From contig SYFY01000096.1 in the NCBI GenBank assembly GCA_005799745.1, positions 1-37,862 of the forward strand: a DNA stretch of 37,862 bases, in the 5' to 3' direction. The notes beneath the pieces were generated by a model. It saw only the letters and a program-made list of their open reading frames with translations. It was not told where the DNA came from and searched no databases. This DNA comes from Gammaproteobacteria bacterium. GTDB lineage: Bacteria; Pseudomonadota; Gammaproteobacteria; Pseudomonadales; Azotimanducaceae. Below, piece after piece: positions 1 to 8,038 of this stretch; the first letter of the stretch is position 1, and the number at the start of each line of letters is the position of its first letter. The position numbers and the translations under genes are program-made.

Positions 1-1165
1 GCGTCGCCGCGTTGCCCTTTGCAAGCTGCTGCTGTCGAACCCCGACATGCTGCTTATCGACGAACCCACCAACCACCTCGATGCAGAGTCTGTCGCGTGG
101 CTTGAACAGTTCCTTGGACAGTTCGCAGGGACCGTCGTCGCTGTAACCCACGATCTCTAATTCCTCGACAACGTGGCTGGATGGATTCTTGAACTCGACC
201 GCGGTCGCGGCATTCCGTTTGAAGGCAACTACACGAACTGGCTCGAACAAAAAGACGCACGGCTCCAACAAGAAGCGTCCTCTGAAAAGGCTCGTCAGCG
301 AACCATCAAGAGCGAACTCGAATGGGTGCGCTCTAATCCGAAAGCCCGCCAGGCCAAGAGCAAGGCGCGACTCGCACGCTTTGATGAGCTCATGTCGAAA
401 GAGGTGCAGGAACGGAATGAGACCAGTGAACTCTACATTCCGCCGGGTGAACGACTTGGCGAAAAGGTCATCGAGATTGAACACCTGAGCAAAGGCTTTG
501 GTGATCGGCTGCTGATTGACGACTTCACATGCTCCATCCCCCGTGGCGCCATCGTTGGCATCATCGGAGGCAACGGCGCGGGCAAGTCGACGTTCTTCAA
601 GATGCTCACCGGCCAAGAGCAACCAGACTCCGGCACCATCACGCTCGGCGACACCGTGGACCTCGCCTATGTGGATCAGAGCCGCGACAGCCTCAACGAC
701 AAGAACACTGTGTGGCAGGAAATTTCCGACAGCCAGGACATCCTGCGTGTCGGCAACTACGAGATTCAGACGCGATCGTACTGTGGGCGCTTCAACTTCA
801 AGGGCGGCGATCAGCAGAAGTTTGTCGGGCAACTGTCAGGTGGAGAACGCAACCGTGTACATCTAGCCAAACTGTTGCGTAGAGGGGCGAACGTACTTCT
901 CCTCGACGAACCTACAAACGACCTTGATGTCGAAACGCTTAGAGCACTTGAAGAAGCACTGCTGAACTTCCCGGGGACTGTGTTAATTATCTCGCACGAT
1001 CGATGGTTTCTGGATCGTGTTGCGACTCACATGATTGCGTTTGAAGGTGATAGTCATGTGGAGTGGTTTGCGGGGAATTACTCGGAGTATGAGGCGGATC
1101 GGAAGAAGCGGTTGGGGGATGCGGAGCCGACGCGGGTGAGGTACAAGCCGATTCATCGAAGCTAA
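1..1165 (+). pseudogene. ettA: EttA-type ABC-F ATPase, 3' part, interrupted by an in-frame TAA
   Basis: EttA (energy-dependent translational throttle A) is a cytoplasmic ABC-F protein that binds the ribosomal E site and couples elongation to ATP level. The window enters at the signature helix of the first ATPase domain ([11 protein letters not shown]), followed by the first Walker B ([11 protein letters not shown]) and THDL. A TAA at 158-160 then replaces the Tyr codon expected in the family's [13 protein letters not shown]. The same frame continues at once with [15 protein letters not shown], the linker, and a complete second ATPase domain with Walker A (GGNGAGKST), signature (LSGGER) and Walker B ([11 protein letters not shown]). 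It ends in the family's YK motif. A GTG at 173 could restart translation, but that product would have only one ATPase domain. The Arg-to-Leu and Tyr-to-stop changes are adjacent and need only two base substitutions. Identity as EttA rather than Uup rests on [20 protein letters not shown] and RFNFKG. A read or assembly error is the main alternative. Confidence 0.85.
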
Positions 1166-1311
1166 GGTCTTTCTCCATACTGAGCCGTGGCTGCACTTCG
1201 AGGTGCCGATATCTTTACTATCGCATAACCCCGGTCGTGGCGAAGTTTAGTAGGAGAGTTCCGAGATCGTTCTAAAGAAAGATTCGACGTTCGCTAAGGG
1301 AGATACAGCCG

Positions 1312-2253
1312 GTGATTTTCCGAATTCTGACAGTTTGCGTCCTGGTCTGTTTTTCGGGATGCGCCGCTTATAACGGTTCGATAGTGGTTCAGGACAACGT
1401 GGAGCTGAACAGGGCAATGGCGCTAACGTCCGAACGAACTCTTCTGTATAACTTGTTGCGACTCAGAGATAGAACCTATCCAGTTCTGGTGCGTGTGAAC
1501 AAGTTCACTACGAATCTGGCGGTGAGCGCTTCGCTAGAAGCGAGTGCAAGCTTAAAGGCGAACAACGACTCAGAGTCTTCAAAAATCGGAGAGACCGTCT
1601 CGCGAAATCCTACAATCGACTTGCAACCCCTCGACGGGCGCAAGTTTATGACCGGATTTCACAGCCCAATAGATCCTAAAGTGCTTGCTTGGTATCTGAA
1701 TCAAGGATGGCCGACCGAGCTTGTGCTACTGCTATCCATAAACAGTCTGGATCTAGACGGCGTTAGATATTTGAACCGGCCTAGCTATCCGAAACCCAAA
1801 AAGCCTAAGCGTCCGCAGAAGCGCGCAGAGCGTGAACCGGCATTAATGCTGGCCGCTTTGAAACAACACCTCTGCAATGACCCCAACTGCGACCTGTCAG
1901 GTGTTCAAATGTACAGGACGCGCGATTTCTTTGAACAACCTACTTTACATCGCGTCAACTATGAAGAAAACGCCAAGCAGGTCGCCGCTCTGGTGGCCGG
2001 AGGTGCTGTTGTGTGCCAGGAAGGCGCCTCCGCAGTTTCCGTTTTTGAGTACGAAGAGCGATGGGCACTGAGCCTAAATCCTGCCGTACACGCGGACCCT
2101 TGCGACGGAGACAATCAGCAATTAAAAGGCGCGCTGACGCTCACCATCGGCCACTCTACTGAATCACACCACGCGATCGATTCACGCTCTCCACGAGGAA
2201 TCATGTTTTTTCTCGCCGACTCCATCGACTACCCCGTACTAGCGAATAAGTAG
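1312..2253 (+). CDS. Putative lipoprotein, C-terminus cut off by an in-frame TAG
   Basis: This is a 313-residue protein with a short hydrophobic leader and lipobox (LVCFSGC, Cys at residue 17), so it is probably a lipid-anchored envelope protein. The GTG start has a good ribosome-binding site (AAGGGAG near 1297-1303, about 9 bases away). The segment VELNRAMALTSERTLLYNLLRLRD and the later DGRKFMTGFHSPIDPKVL..YLNQGWP resemble a poorly characterised family of bacterial lipoproteins that I know only as hypothetical. The middle is Lys/Arg/Pro-rich (about residues 160-172). The TAG at 2251-2253 is followed in the same frame by 70 further codons that look like the family's C-terminal end, so the protein is probably truncated. 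Base composition is more A+T-rich and codon use looser than in the housekeeping genes. No function can be assigned. Confidence 0.7.
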   Translation: MIFRILTVCVLVCFSGCAAYNGSIVVQDNVELNRAMALTSERTLLYNLLRLRDRTYPVLVRVNKFTTNLAVSASLEASASLKANNDSESSKIGETVSRNPTIDLQPLDGRKFMTGFHSPIDPKVLAWYLNQGWPTELVLLLSINSLDLDGVRYLNRPSYPKPKKPKRPQKRAEREPALMLAALKQHLCNDPNCDLSGVQMYRTRDFFEQPTLHRVNYEENAKQVAALVAGGAVVCQEGASAVSVFEYEERWALSLNPAVHADPCDGDNQQLKGALTLTIGHSTESHHAIDSRSPRGIMFFLADSIDYPVLANK

Positions 2254-2466
2254 CGACTGATGGTTGTGAAGGCACTCTCCGATGCGGATACCATCGACGC
2301 GGATTTGTATCGAGCCATCGTCTCCGACGACAACAACGCTTCATGGGGCATTCCACGGAAGTTATCTGGTCGCACCATGACATCATTGGCTTACGCTCAT
2401 GAGTTGATTGGACTATTTTCAGAAGCCGACACATTCAACACGACACCCACGGTTCGTCTTCAATAG
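2254..2466 (+). pseudogene. In-frame continuation of the lipoprotein gene after the TAG
   Basis: This stretch continues the reading frame of the preceding lipoprotein gene without a shift and ends at its own TAG. It encodes about 70 residues; the ATG at 2260 could be read as a separate small protein. The segment SGRTMTSLAYAHELIGLF followed by TTPTVRL resembles the usual end of this lipoprotein family, where a Ser-Arg-Thr-Met region precedes a helix and a short T-x-x-V-R strand. That makes a single interrupted gene (1312-2466, about 384 codons) the simplest reading. I see no convincing ribosome-binding site before 2260. Confidence 0.5.
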
Positions 2467-2925
2467 GCTCAAATATCTCCAACGTCCAATAGTCGTGGTA
2501 ACCCGCCTAAGTTCATTGAATTCCATTCTCGAATATTGAGTCGCAATCCATGCTCGACCCGCGAATCTAATTCGAAGTTCGAAAGCGAGCGTATAAGTCA
2601 ATTCGAACCTGCCCTAGATTTTTTGGAAGCAGGAAGTTGCTCATAGTCAACGAAAAAAAATCATCTTCGCTAACTCTTTTGGCTTCGACTAGTTCCATCT
2701 ATCGAACCAGCTGATAGCTCATAGGGTTTTCGCACTCGGAGTTCGCAAAAACGCACTTGTTGTGTATTCGCTGTACACCTAGAGGTTCAGACTTATAACC
2801 AATCACTGTCAACACACTGTTGACCTGGGCACTACAAACGATTCCTGCGTACAGTGCGACGCTTTCTAAATGATTTTGTTGAAATACGAATCCTTCCGGG
2901 ATGGAGAAATTTCAACCGCACTGCT
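2467..2925. other. Gene-poor, A+T-richer intergenic stretch
   Basis: No open frame here looks like a protein. The sequence is visibly richer in A+T than the rest of the window and includes short runs such as eight A residues near 2651-2658. The only clear structure is a perfect short inverted repeat at 2808-2824, listed separately. It may be eroded coding or intergenic DNA. Confidence 0.5.
2808..2824. repeat. Perfect 7-base inverted repeat
   Basis: GTCAACA and TGTTGAC are perfect inverted copies separated by CAC. The size and spacing fit an operator for a dimeric regulator. It could also form a small hairpin, but no T tract follows it on either strand, so a terminator is unlikely. Confidence 0.4.
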
Positions 2926-3430
2926 CTAGAACATACCCGACAGTCCTCCATCCAAGTTCGCCGCTGCGAGCAAGAGATTTCCATTCCCTTCTATCGACTG
3001 CTGCTCATTCGAAACCACAAACGGTTCAGACGTTCTTTTCGACCCTTGTGCTCTGATCGCCATTCTTTCGTAGATATTTATCAATAAAAAACCAACGTCC
3101 AATTGATCCTCCAGTTCTTTAACGAGCATCCGAAAATTGATTAGTTCCGGCACGAATCGCCTTCCTAAGTTAGCGAGCTCTTCCTCCTCACTCCGAATTT
3201 GTGGAAACGAGCTAGAGATCCCCGCTCCGACGCTAGTCAAGCTGGTGCCGGGGGTCCTTAGCTTGAACTTCGGGTGAGTACCTTCACCAGAGATTGTGTC
3301 GATGTCTGCAACTAAGCCGACTAACAGGTAAAAGCCAGCAATAGATGAAAGCCATGAAAACTGCAGCGAATAGAGTTAACGCACCAAACGTTTTCACTTT
3401 TTCCTTAGACGTTTTCGAAAATACGTGATG
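2926..3430 (-). pseudogene. Possible decayed membrane-anchored protein with a frameshift
   Basis: Reading the minus strand, one frame (to about 3284) gives a Lys-rich start (SKTSKEKVKT) and a hydrophobic helix (FGALTLFAAVFMAFIY). A second frame, entered around 3320-3360, gives a further hydrophobic piece (GFYLLVGLVADI) and then an acidic, helical domain containing EEEELANLGRRFVPEL and MLVKELEDQLDVGFLLINIYER, ending at 2926. Joined by one frameshift, these make a plausible one-helix membrane protein of about 165 residues. The downstream frame has only a TTG (3240) as an internal start. I recognise no family. The region lies between other damaged genes, so decay is plausible, but chance open frames cannot be excluded. 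Confidence 0.25.
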
Positions 3431-3582
3431 CCTACACCAGGGCAACCATGGCAGAGGTGCAACACCGCAGGGTTCACCCCTTCCCTTTAAAGACACTGAC
3501 GCGATTTCTTGGGCTGGAACGCCATAGGCACCTTAAGCTCAGACCTCTTTAGCAAACTACTGGGATGTCGGGGAATATCCTC

Positions 3583-3599
3583 AAAAAACTCGCTGAGTT
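3583..3599 (-). terminator. Short intrinsic terminator after radA
   Basis: On the minus strand, 31 bases past the radA stop, AACTC and GAGTT pair around the loop AGC and are followed directly by a run of T residues. The stem is short and only moderately G+C-rich, so strength is uncertain. The position at the end of the dnaB-radA unit supports the call. Confidence 0.4.
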
Positions 3600-3629
3600 G
3601 GTACCCGCTTGATCCTCTCATCTGACTAG

Positions 3630-4994
3630 CTAGAGAGAAACGAGCACGTCCAAAGCCGCTGACAAGTTCTTCACGCCATGCACCGACATGCCAGTGATCG
3701 CCTCCTTCGGCTTGTTGCCGAACGGTACGATGGCCTTTTTGAATCCGTGTTTGGCTGCTTCCCGCAGGCGTTCTTGTCCGTTGATGACCGGACGCACTTC
3801 ACCGGTTAATCCGAGCTCACCAAACACAATCAGGTCACGCGCAAGTTGGCGATTGCGAACTGACGACAGCACCGCAAGCAGCGCTGCGAGGTCGGCACCT
3901 GTCTCATTGATTCGGACTCCGCCAACGACGTTCACGAAAACATCCTGATCAGCAAGTGCGACACCACAGTGTCGGTGCAACACAGCGAGGTGCATCGCGA
4001 GACGCTGCTGGTCGAGACCTACTGCAACTCGTTTGCCGTAACCGCCCTGAACCTCATCTACGAGCGCCTGAATCTCAACGAGTAAAGGCCGTGTTCCCTC
4101 CCACGTCACCGTGGCGACACTGCCGGGTGCATCGAAGTCTCCTCGTTGGAGAAAAATGGCAGAAGGGTTTGCGACTTCTTTCATGCCAAGCTCGGTCATC
4201 GCAAAGATGCCAAGCTCATTCACTGCGCCAAACCGATTCTTGTGACTACGCAGCGTGCGATAACGCGCTCCGGCGGGACTATCGAGCATGAGAAACGCAT
4301 CGATCATGTGCTCGAGTACCTTGGGTCCCGCGAGACTACCTTCCTTGGTGATGTGGCCGACGAGAATGAAGATGGTGCCGGTGCGTTTGGCGAGGCGCGT
4401 GAAGAACGCGGCGGTTTCACGCACCTGAGAGACACTACCTGGTGTGGATTCAACACTTGCGAGCTGCATCACCTGAATAGAATCCAGAATGACAAGCTCA
4501 GGACGACGTTGCTCGATCTCTGCGGCTATCGTCTCGGCGATGGTCTCTGAGGCCACAACAAGATCGTCCACGGGAAGTTTGAGGCGCTGCGCTCGCATGG
4601 CGAGTTGCGTGAGGGACTCCTCTCCGGTGACGTAGAGTACTCGGTGGTGCTGCGCGAGTAGTGTGGATACTTGAAGTAGCAACGTGCTCTTACCCGCGCC
4701 GGGGTCACCCCCGATCATGATCATCGAACCTGGAACGAGTCCTCCACCCAGCACACGGTCGAGTTCACCGAGCCCAGTTGAAATGCGGGCAATCTCCTCG
4801 GTAGTGACCTCAGAGAGTTTCTTGACCTCACTCTGAGAACCCGCATATCCACGTCCGGCTTCCGCGACAGGTCCGATAGATATCCGTGACAAGGTATTCC
4901 ACGCACCACAATCCCCACACTGACCTTGCCACTTCGCGTGCTCCGACCCGCAATCGGAACAGACGTAGGCCGTTCTCGCTTTTTTTGTGGCCAT
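3630..4994 (-). CDS. radA: DNA repair protein RadA
   Basis: RadA is a RecA-related ATPase that drives branch migration during homologous recombination and repair in the cytoplasm. The 454 residues match the family length. The N-terminal zinc finger has Cys12, Cys15, Cys26 and Cys29. The Walker A (GGDPGAGKST) falls near residue 90, the RadA-specific KNRFG motif (SHKNRFGAVNELG) in the middle, and the C-terminal third is the Lon-protease-like domain (GLTGEVRPV region). The start codon overlaps the dnaB stop in TGATG, indicating translational coupling. In many gammaproteobacteria alr separates or adjoins this pair, but it is absent here. Confidence 0.97.
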   Translation of the reverse strand: MATKKARTAYVCSDCGSEHAKWQGQCGDCGAWNTLSRISIGPVAEAGRGYAGSQSEVKKLSEVTTEEIARISTGLGELDRVLGGGLVPGSMIMIGGDPGAGKSTLLLQVSTLLAQHHRVLYVTGEESLTQLAMRAQRLKLPVDDLVVASETIAETIAAEIEQRRPELVILDSIQVMQLASVESTPGSVSQVRETAAFFTRLAKRTGTIFILVGHITKEGSLAGPKVLEHMIDAFLMLDSPAGARYRTLRSHKNRFGAVNELGIFAMTELGMKEVANPSAIFLQRGDFDAPGSVATVTWEGTRPLLVEIQALVDEVQGGYGKRVAVGLDQQRLAMHLAVLHRHCGVALADQDVFVNVVGGVRINETGADLAALLAVLSSVRNRQLARDLIVFGELGLTGEVRPVINGQERLREAAKHGFKKAIVPFGNKPKEAITGMSVHGVKNLSAALDVLVSL

Positions 4995-6391
4995 CAGGAA
5001 TAGCTATTGTAGATATCAGAGGCGAGATTCTCGAACTTGGTGAGCGCGCCGTTGAAGGCGAGACGCACGGTGCCAATAGGACCGTTACGTTGTTTGCCGA
5101 TGATGATCTCGGCCGTGCCTTTAGCGGCAGAGGCTTCGTTGTACACCTCATCCCGATAGATGAAGAGAATAAGGTCAGCATCCTGTTCGATGGCACCAGA
5201 TTCACGAAGGTCAGACGCCATGGGCCGCTTGTCGGCACGCTGTTCAAGACCGCGGTTGAGCTGTGACAAGGCGATCAACGGGCAGCGAAGTTCTTTGGCG
5301 ATGGATTTGAGTGAGCGCGAGATCTCGGAGATTTCGTTGACGCGATTTTCTGCTTCTTGGGCGGTGCGCATGAGTTGCAGGTAGTCGACAACGATCAGGG
5401 CGATGCCGTATTTTGACATACGCGCGACTCGTCGCGCGCGCGATCGTAACTCGTTAGGTGTAAGTGCCGGTGTGTCGTCGATGAAGAGTTCCTTGTCCTT
5501 GAGCTGGGCCACCGCTGCGGTGAAACGCGACCAGTCTTCATCCTTGAGTTTGCCGGTGCGAAGGCGCGAGAAGTCGATGCGTCCAAGACCGGCGAGCATC
5601 CGCATGATGAGTTGCTCGGAGGGCATTTCCATGGAGAACACGAGTACGGCACCTTTGGCAGACATTGCCGCGTGTTCGGCGATGTTCATCGCGAAAGAGG
5701 TTTTGCCCATGGCGGGACGACCGGCGACGATGACGAGGTCGGCTTTTTGCAATCCGGCGGTTTTGCGATCGAGGTCATCAAAGCCGGTTGAAAGACCCGT
5801 GAGTGCGCTACCGGATTCGAAGAGTTCGTTTACGCGTTGTACGGCGTTGACGAGCAGGTCGTTGACTTTCTCTGGGCCACCGTCGCGCAGGCGTCCTTCG
5901 GAGATTCGAAATACCGCCTGCTCCGCAAGATCGAGTACCGCACTAACGTCTTTGCCCTGGGGCGCGAAGGCCATCTCGGCGATCGAATTAGCAGCGCCAA
6001 TCATCTGCCTGAGGGTTGATCGTTCACGCACGATACGCGCGTAAGCGAGGATGTTGGTCGCTCCTGGCGTGCTGTCGACGATCTCTGCGAGACACGTGAG
6101 ACCACCCGCGCGGTCGAGCATGCCGGTTTGCTGTAGCTTCTCGGAAACAGTGACGGCGTCTAGCGGTTCGTCATCATCTGCAAGCGCCTGCATGGCTTCG
6201 AAGATGAGCTGGTGCTGCGGGCGGTAAAAGTCGCTCGCGAGGCATATCTCAGCGACATCGAACCAGCGCTCATTGGAGAGCATGAGACCACCGAGCACGG
6301 ACATCTCCGCCTCAACCGAATGGGGCGGAACTTTCAGGGATGAAGGCGCAAAGCCTCGCTCACGGATGGGCGAAATGGGCTGTTCGGACAT
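4994..6391 (-). CDS. dnaB: Replicative DNA helicase DnaB
   Basis: DnaB is the hexameric ATP-dependent helicase that unwinds DNA at the replication fork and recruits primase. The 465 residues match the usual gamma length. The N-terminal domain begins at PPHSVEAEMSVLGGLML. The RecA-like domain has Walker A GRPAMGKTSFAMNIA (near residue 215-230), Walker B LIVVDYLQLM, and the ALSQLNRGLE.R and DLRESGAIEQDAD motifs. The preceding ribosomal-protein unit is cut off by a strong hairpin terminator (6523-6562), so dnaB probably has its own promoter. Two DnaA-box-like sites lie in that gap. It is coupled to radA downstream. Confidence 0.98.
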   Translation of the reverse strand: MSEQPISPIRERGFAPSSLKVPPHSVEAEMSVLGGLMLSNERWFDVAEICLASDFYRPQHQLIFEAMQALADDDEPLDAVTVSEKLQQTGMLDRAGGLTCLAEIVDSTPGATNILAYARIVRERSTLRQMIGAANSIAEMAFAPQGKDVSAVLDLAEQAVFRISEGRLRDGGPEKVNDLLVNAVQRVNELFESGSALTGLSTGFDDLDRKTAGLQKADLVIVAGRPAMGKTSFAMNIAEHAAMSAKGAVLVFSMEMPSEQLIMRMLAGLGRIDFSRLRTGKLKDEDWSRFTAAVAQLKDKELFIDDTPALTPNELRSRARRVARMSKYGIALIVVDYLQLMRTAQEAENRVNEISEISRSLKSIAKELRCPLIALSQLNRGLEQRADKRPMASDLRESGAIEQDADLILFIYRDEVYNEASAAKGTAEIIIGKQRNGPIGTVRLAFNGALTKFENLASDIYNSYS

Positions 6392-6467
6392 CGGATCTGG
6401 TGCTATCGGCGGAAGGTCATGGTCGTGCGAAGCGGTGCGTCATGCAATGGATTCGCTGGGAAAATAC

Positions 6468-6487
6468 TGTGCGAAAACTGTGGAAAA
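6468..6487 (-). promoter_or_regulatory. Two tandem DnaA-box-like sites upstream of dnaB
   Basis: On the minus strand TTTTCCACA (6479-6487) fits the relaxed DnaA-box consensus TTWTNCACA exactly. TTTCGCACA (6468-6476) fits with one mismatch. They are 11 bases apart, about one helical turn, in the same orientation, roughly 75-95 bases before the dnaB start. Regulation of dnaB by DnaA is inference. Confidence 0.35.
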
Positions 6488-6522
6488 GTCAGAAGGGGAA
6501 GCGCACGGGAGGAGGAGAAGAA

Positions 6523-6562
6523 AGTGTCGCCCGGAGGTACGTCCGGACCTGCGGGCGACACT
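6523..6562 (-). terminator. Strong hairpin terminator after rplI
   Basis: The arms 6523-6533 and 6552-6562 are perfect inverted copies (AGTGTCGCCCG), extended after one mismatch by AGGT/ACCT, giving a stem of about 16 pairs with an 8-base loop. On the minus strand the stem is followed by CTTTCTTCTCC. It lies about 50 bases past the rplI stop and should separate the ribosomal-protein unit from dnaB. Confidence 0.75.
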
Positions 6563-6609
6563 GAAAGGGAGCAACTCCGTTGAAGCCGCTCCTGCGAAAC
6601 TAAAACCTG

Positions 6610-7059
6610 CTATTCAGCGGCGACAATCACCTTGACGGTGGAGGTCACATCCGAATGCAGCTGGATATCGATGTCGTATTCGCCGGTGATGCGAATGACA
6701 CCTGCGGGCATCTTCACTTCGGCTTTTTTAACTTCCTGGCCGATCGCAGTGAGGGCGTCGGCTACTTCACCGGTGCCGACAGAGCCGAAGAGACGACCTT
6801 CATCACCGACCTTCGCAAAGACGGTGACAGTAACGCCTTCAAGCCCTTTGGCACGACCTTGGGCGGCTGTGAGTTTGTCGCTCGCGGCGCGTTCAAGATC
6901 AGCGCGCTTGCCTTCGAACACCTGACGGTTTTCGTCCGTGGCACGCACCGCCATACGCTGCGGCAGCAGATAGTTACGGGCATAACCCGGCTTCACATTC
7001 ACCTCATCACCGAGGGTGCCGAGATTGGTGACCGGCTCAAGCAGAATCACGTGGACCAT
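6610..7059 (-). CDS. rplI: 50S ribosomal protein L9
   Basis: L9 binds 23S rRNA domain V and helps keep reading frame during translation. The 149 residues match the family. The N-terminal domain carries the conserved signature (residues about 13-40: NLGTLGDEVNVKPGYARNYLLPQ), then a long Lys/Arg/Ala-rich connecting helix, then the C-terminal domain. The start has a good ribosome-binding site (GAGGAG). It lies 18 bases after rpsR and is the last gene of the rpsF-rpsR-rplI unit, followed by a strong terminator. Confidence 0.98.
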   Translation of the reverse strand: MVHVILLEPVTNLGTLGDEVNVKPGYARNYLLPQRMAVRATDENRQVFEGKRADLERAASDKLTAAQGRAKGLEGVTVTVFAKVGDEGRLFGSVGTGEVADALTAIGQEVKKAEVKMPAGVIRITGEYDIDIQLHSDVTSTVKVIVAAE

Positions 7060-7077
7060 GATGACTCCTCTAGTTCC

Positions 7078-7299
7078 TTACTTGTGCTGGTCAGTATAGG
7101 GCAGCAGGGCCAGGAACCGGGCGCGATTGATCTCGGTGGTGAGCTTGCGCTGGAACTTGGCGGATGCGCCGGAGATACGCGCGGGCACGATCTTTCCGGT
7201 TTCACCAATGAATTGCCTCAGGAAGTCGAGGTCTTTGTAGTCCACGTCTTCGGAGGTGATGTTCACTTCGCCCTGACGGCGACGGCGGAATCGGCTCAT
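7078..7299 (-). CDS. rpsR: 30S ribosomal protein S18
   Basis: S18 binds the 16S rRNA platform as a heterodimer with S6. The 73-residue protein has the typical basic start (SRFRRRRQ) and the conserved core [25 protein letters not shown], ending in LLPYTDQHK. Its ATG overlaps the rpsF stop by 4 bases (ATGA), so translation is coupled, fitting their 1:1 complex. No priB lies between rpsF and rpsR, unlike the enteric arrangement. Confidence 0.98.
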   Translation of the reverse strand: MSRFRRRRQGEVNITSEDVDYKDLDFLRQFIGETGKIVPARISGASAKFQRKLTTEINRARFLALLPYTDQHK

Positions 7300-7745
7300 T
7301 CTGCGTTCTCCTCAGCCGGTGCATCGTTACGTGCACCTTCATCATCGTTGTTGTTGTCACGGCGACGTGACGCCAACTCTTCTTCGCGGCGGCGATCGCG
7401 CTCGCGGTCTTTTTCCTGCTCGCGCAGCTCTTCTTCGTAGATCTTCGACTGGCCGATTTCGGCATTCTTGCGACGAATCATCAAATAACGGATGACCGCA
7501 TCGTTGAAGCGGAAAGAACTTTCGAGTTCTGCCAGCGTTTCTGCGCCGACCTCGATGTTCATCATCACGTAGTGGGCCTTGTGGATCTTCGAAACGATGA
7601 AAGCGAGCTGGCGCCGACCCCAGTCTTCCGCGCGATGGACTTTGCCACCCGTCCGCTCGATCAGGGATTGGTAGCGCTCGATCATTCCTGGCACCTGATC
7701 GGATTGATCTGGATGCACGAGGAATACGACCTCGTAATGCCGCAT
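7296..7745 (-). CDS. rpsF: 30S ribosomal protein S6
   Basis: S6 is a platform protein of the small subunit that partners S18. The true start is the ATG at 7745 ([14 protein letters not shown]), preceded by AAGGAG at good spacing. An open frame runs 29 codons further upstream but lacks family similarity. The protein is 149 residues, with the S6 core ([25 protein letters not shown]) to about residue 100. It then has a charged, probably disordered tail rich in Glu, Arg and Asn that is longer than in many relatives. It is the first gene of the rpsF-rpsR-rplI unit, with a good promoter at 7850-7879. Confidence 0.97.
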   Translation of the reverse strand: MRHYEVVFLVHPDQSDQVPGMIERYQSLIERTGGKVHRAEDWGRRQLAFIVSKIHKAHYVMMNIEVGAETLAELESSFRFNDAVIRYLMIRRKNAEIGQSKIYEEELREQEKDRERDRRREEELASRRRDNNNDDEGARNDAPAEENAE

Positions 7746-7842
7746 GGCGTCTCCTTGTGGTAACCCGCCGGTTTGGCCGGCTTCGTGCCCCCGCTGGCCG
7801 GGCCCGGAATAGGCACCTGGTGCGTGGAGCAAGGTGAAAAGG
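7746..7842 (-). promoter_or_regulatory. Structured rpsF 5' leader, possible S6:S18 autoregulatory element
   Basis: The predicted transcript has about 97 untranslated bases with several short hairpins: GCACC/GGTGC, CCGGG/CCCGG, and GCCGG/CCGGC directly before GGGTTACC and the ribosome-binding site. In many bacteria the rpsF leader binds the S6:S18 complex through a small CCG-containing motif that represses the operon. The CCGGCGGGTTACC stretch just before the ribosome-binding site is in the right place, but I cannot confirm the motif by covariation. Confidence 0.35.
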
Positions 7843-7849
7843 GGTGGGG

Positions 7850-7879
7850 ATCATACGGGAGGCGAGGAAAGGGGGGCAA
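7850..7879 (-). promoter_or_regulatory. Sigma-70-type promoter for rpsF-rpsR-rplI
   Basis: On the minus strand TTGCCC (7874-7879) and TATGAT (7850-7855) are separated by 18 bases. The start of transcription would lie near 7842, about 97 bases before rpsF. The -10 matches the consensus at five of six positions. Confidence 0.5.
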
Positions 7880-8038
7880 CCGGAAGATTCAGGAGGTTGC
7901 TCTGGGCATCCCAAAAACCAGTCAAAAACGCACAGGTAGAGAAGAAATCGGCGGTTTCCGGACGCTTCCTGGCCGCGGAAGCTGAACCGGACATCATTTC
8001 CCGAGAGCCCGCGCCTGAATGCTCCGTATGACTTTCCC

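Noticed and set aside
158-2253. Stop-codon reassignment explaining the in-frame TAA and TAG
   Set aside because: TAA and TAG are used as normal ends of intact genes here (for example radA ends in TAG and the Trm112 gene in TAA), so a changed code is not tenable.
2854-3087. 77-codon plus-strand frame
   Set aside because: No ribosome-binding site or recognisable features; composition looks like a chance frame.
6655-7440. 261-codon plus-strand frame across rplI, rpsR and rpsF
   Set aside because: Antisense shadow of three certain ribosomal genes, with no recognisable protein features.
7746-7832. 29-codon extension of S6
   Set aside because: It is leader sequence rich in Gly/Pro codons; the ATG at 7745 has the ribosome-binding site and family start.
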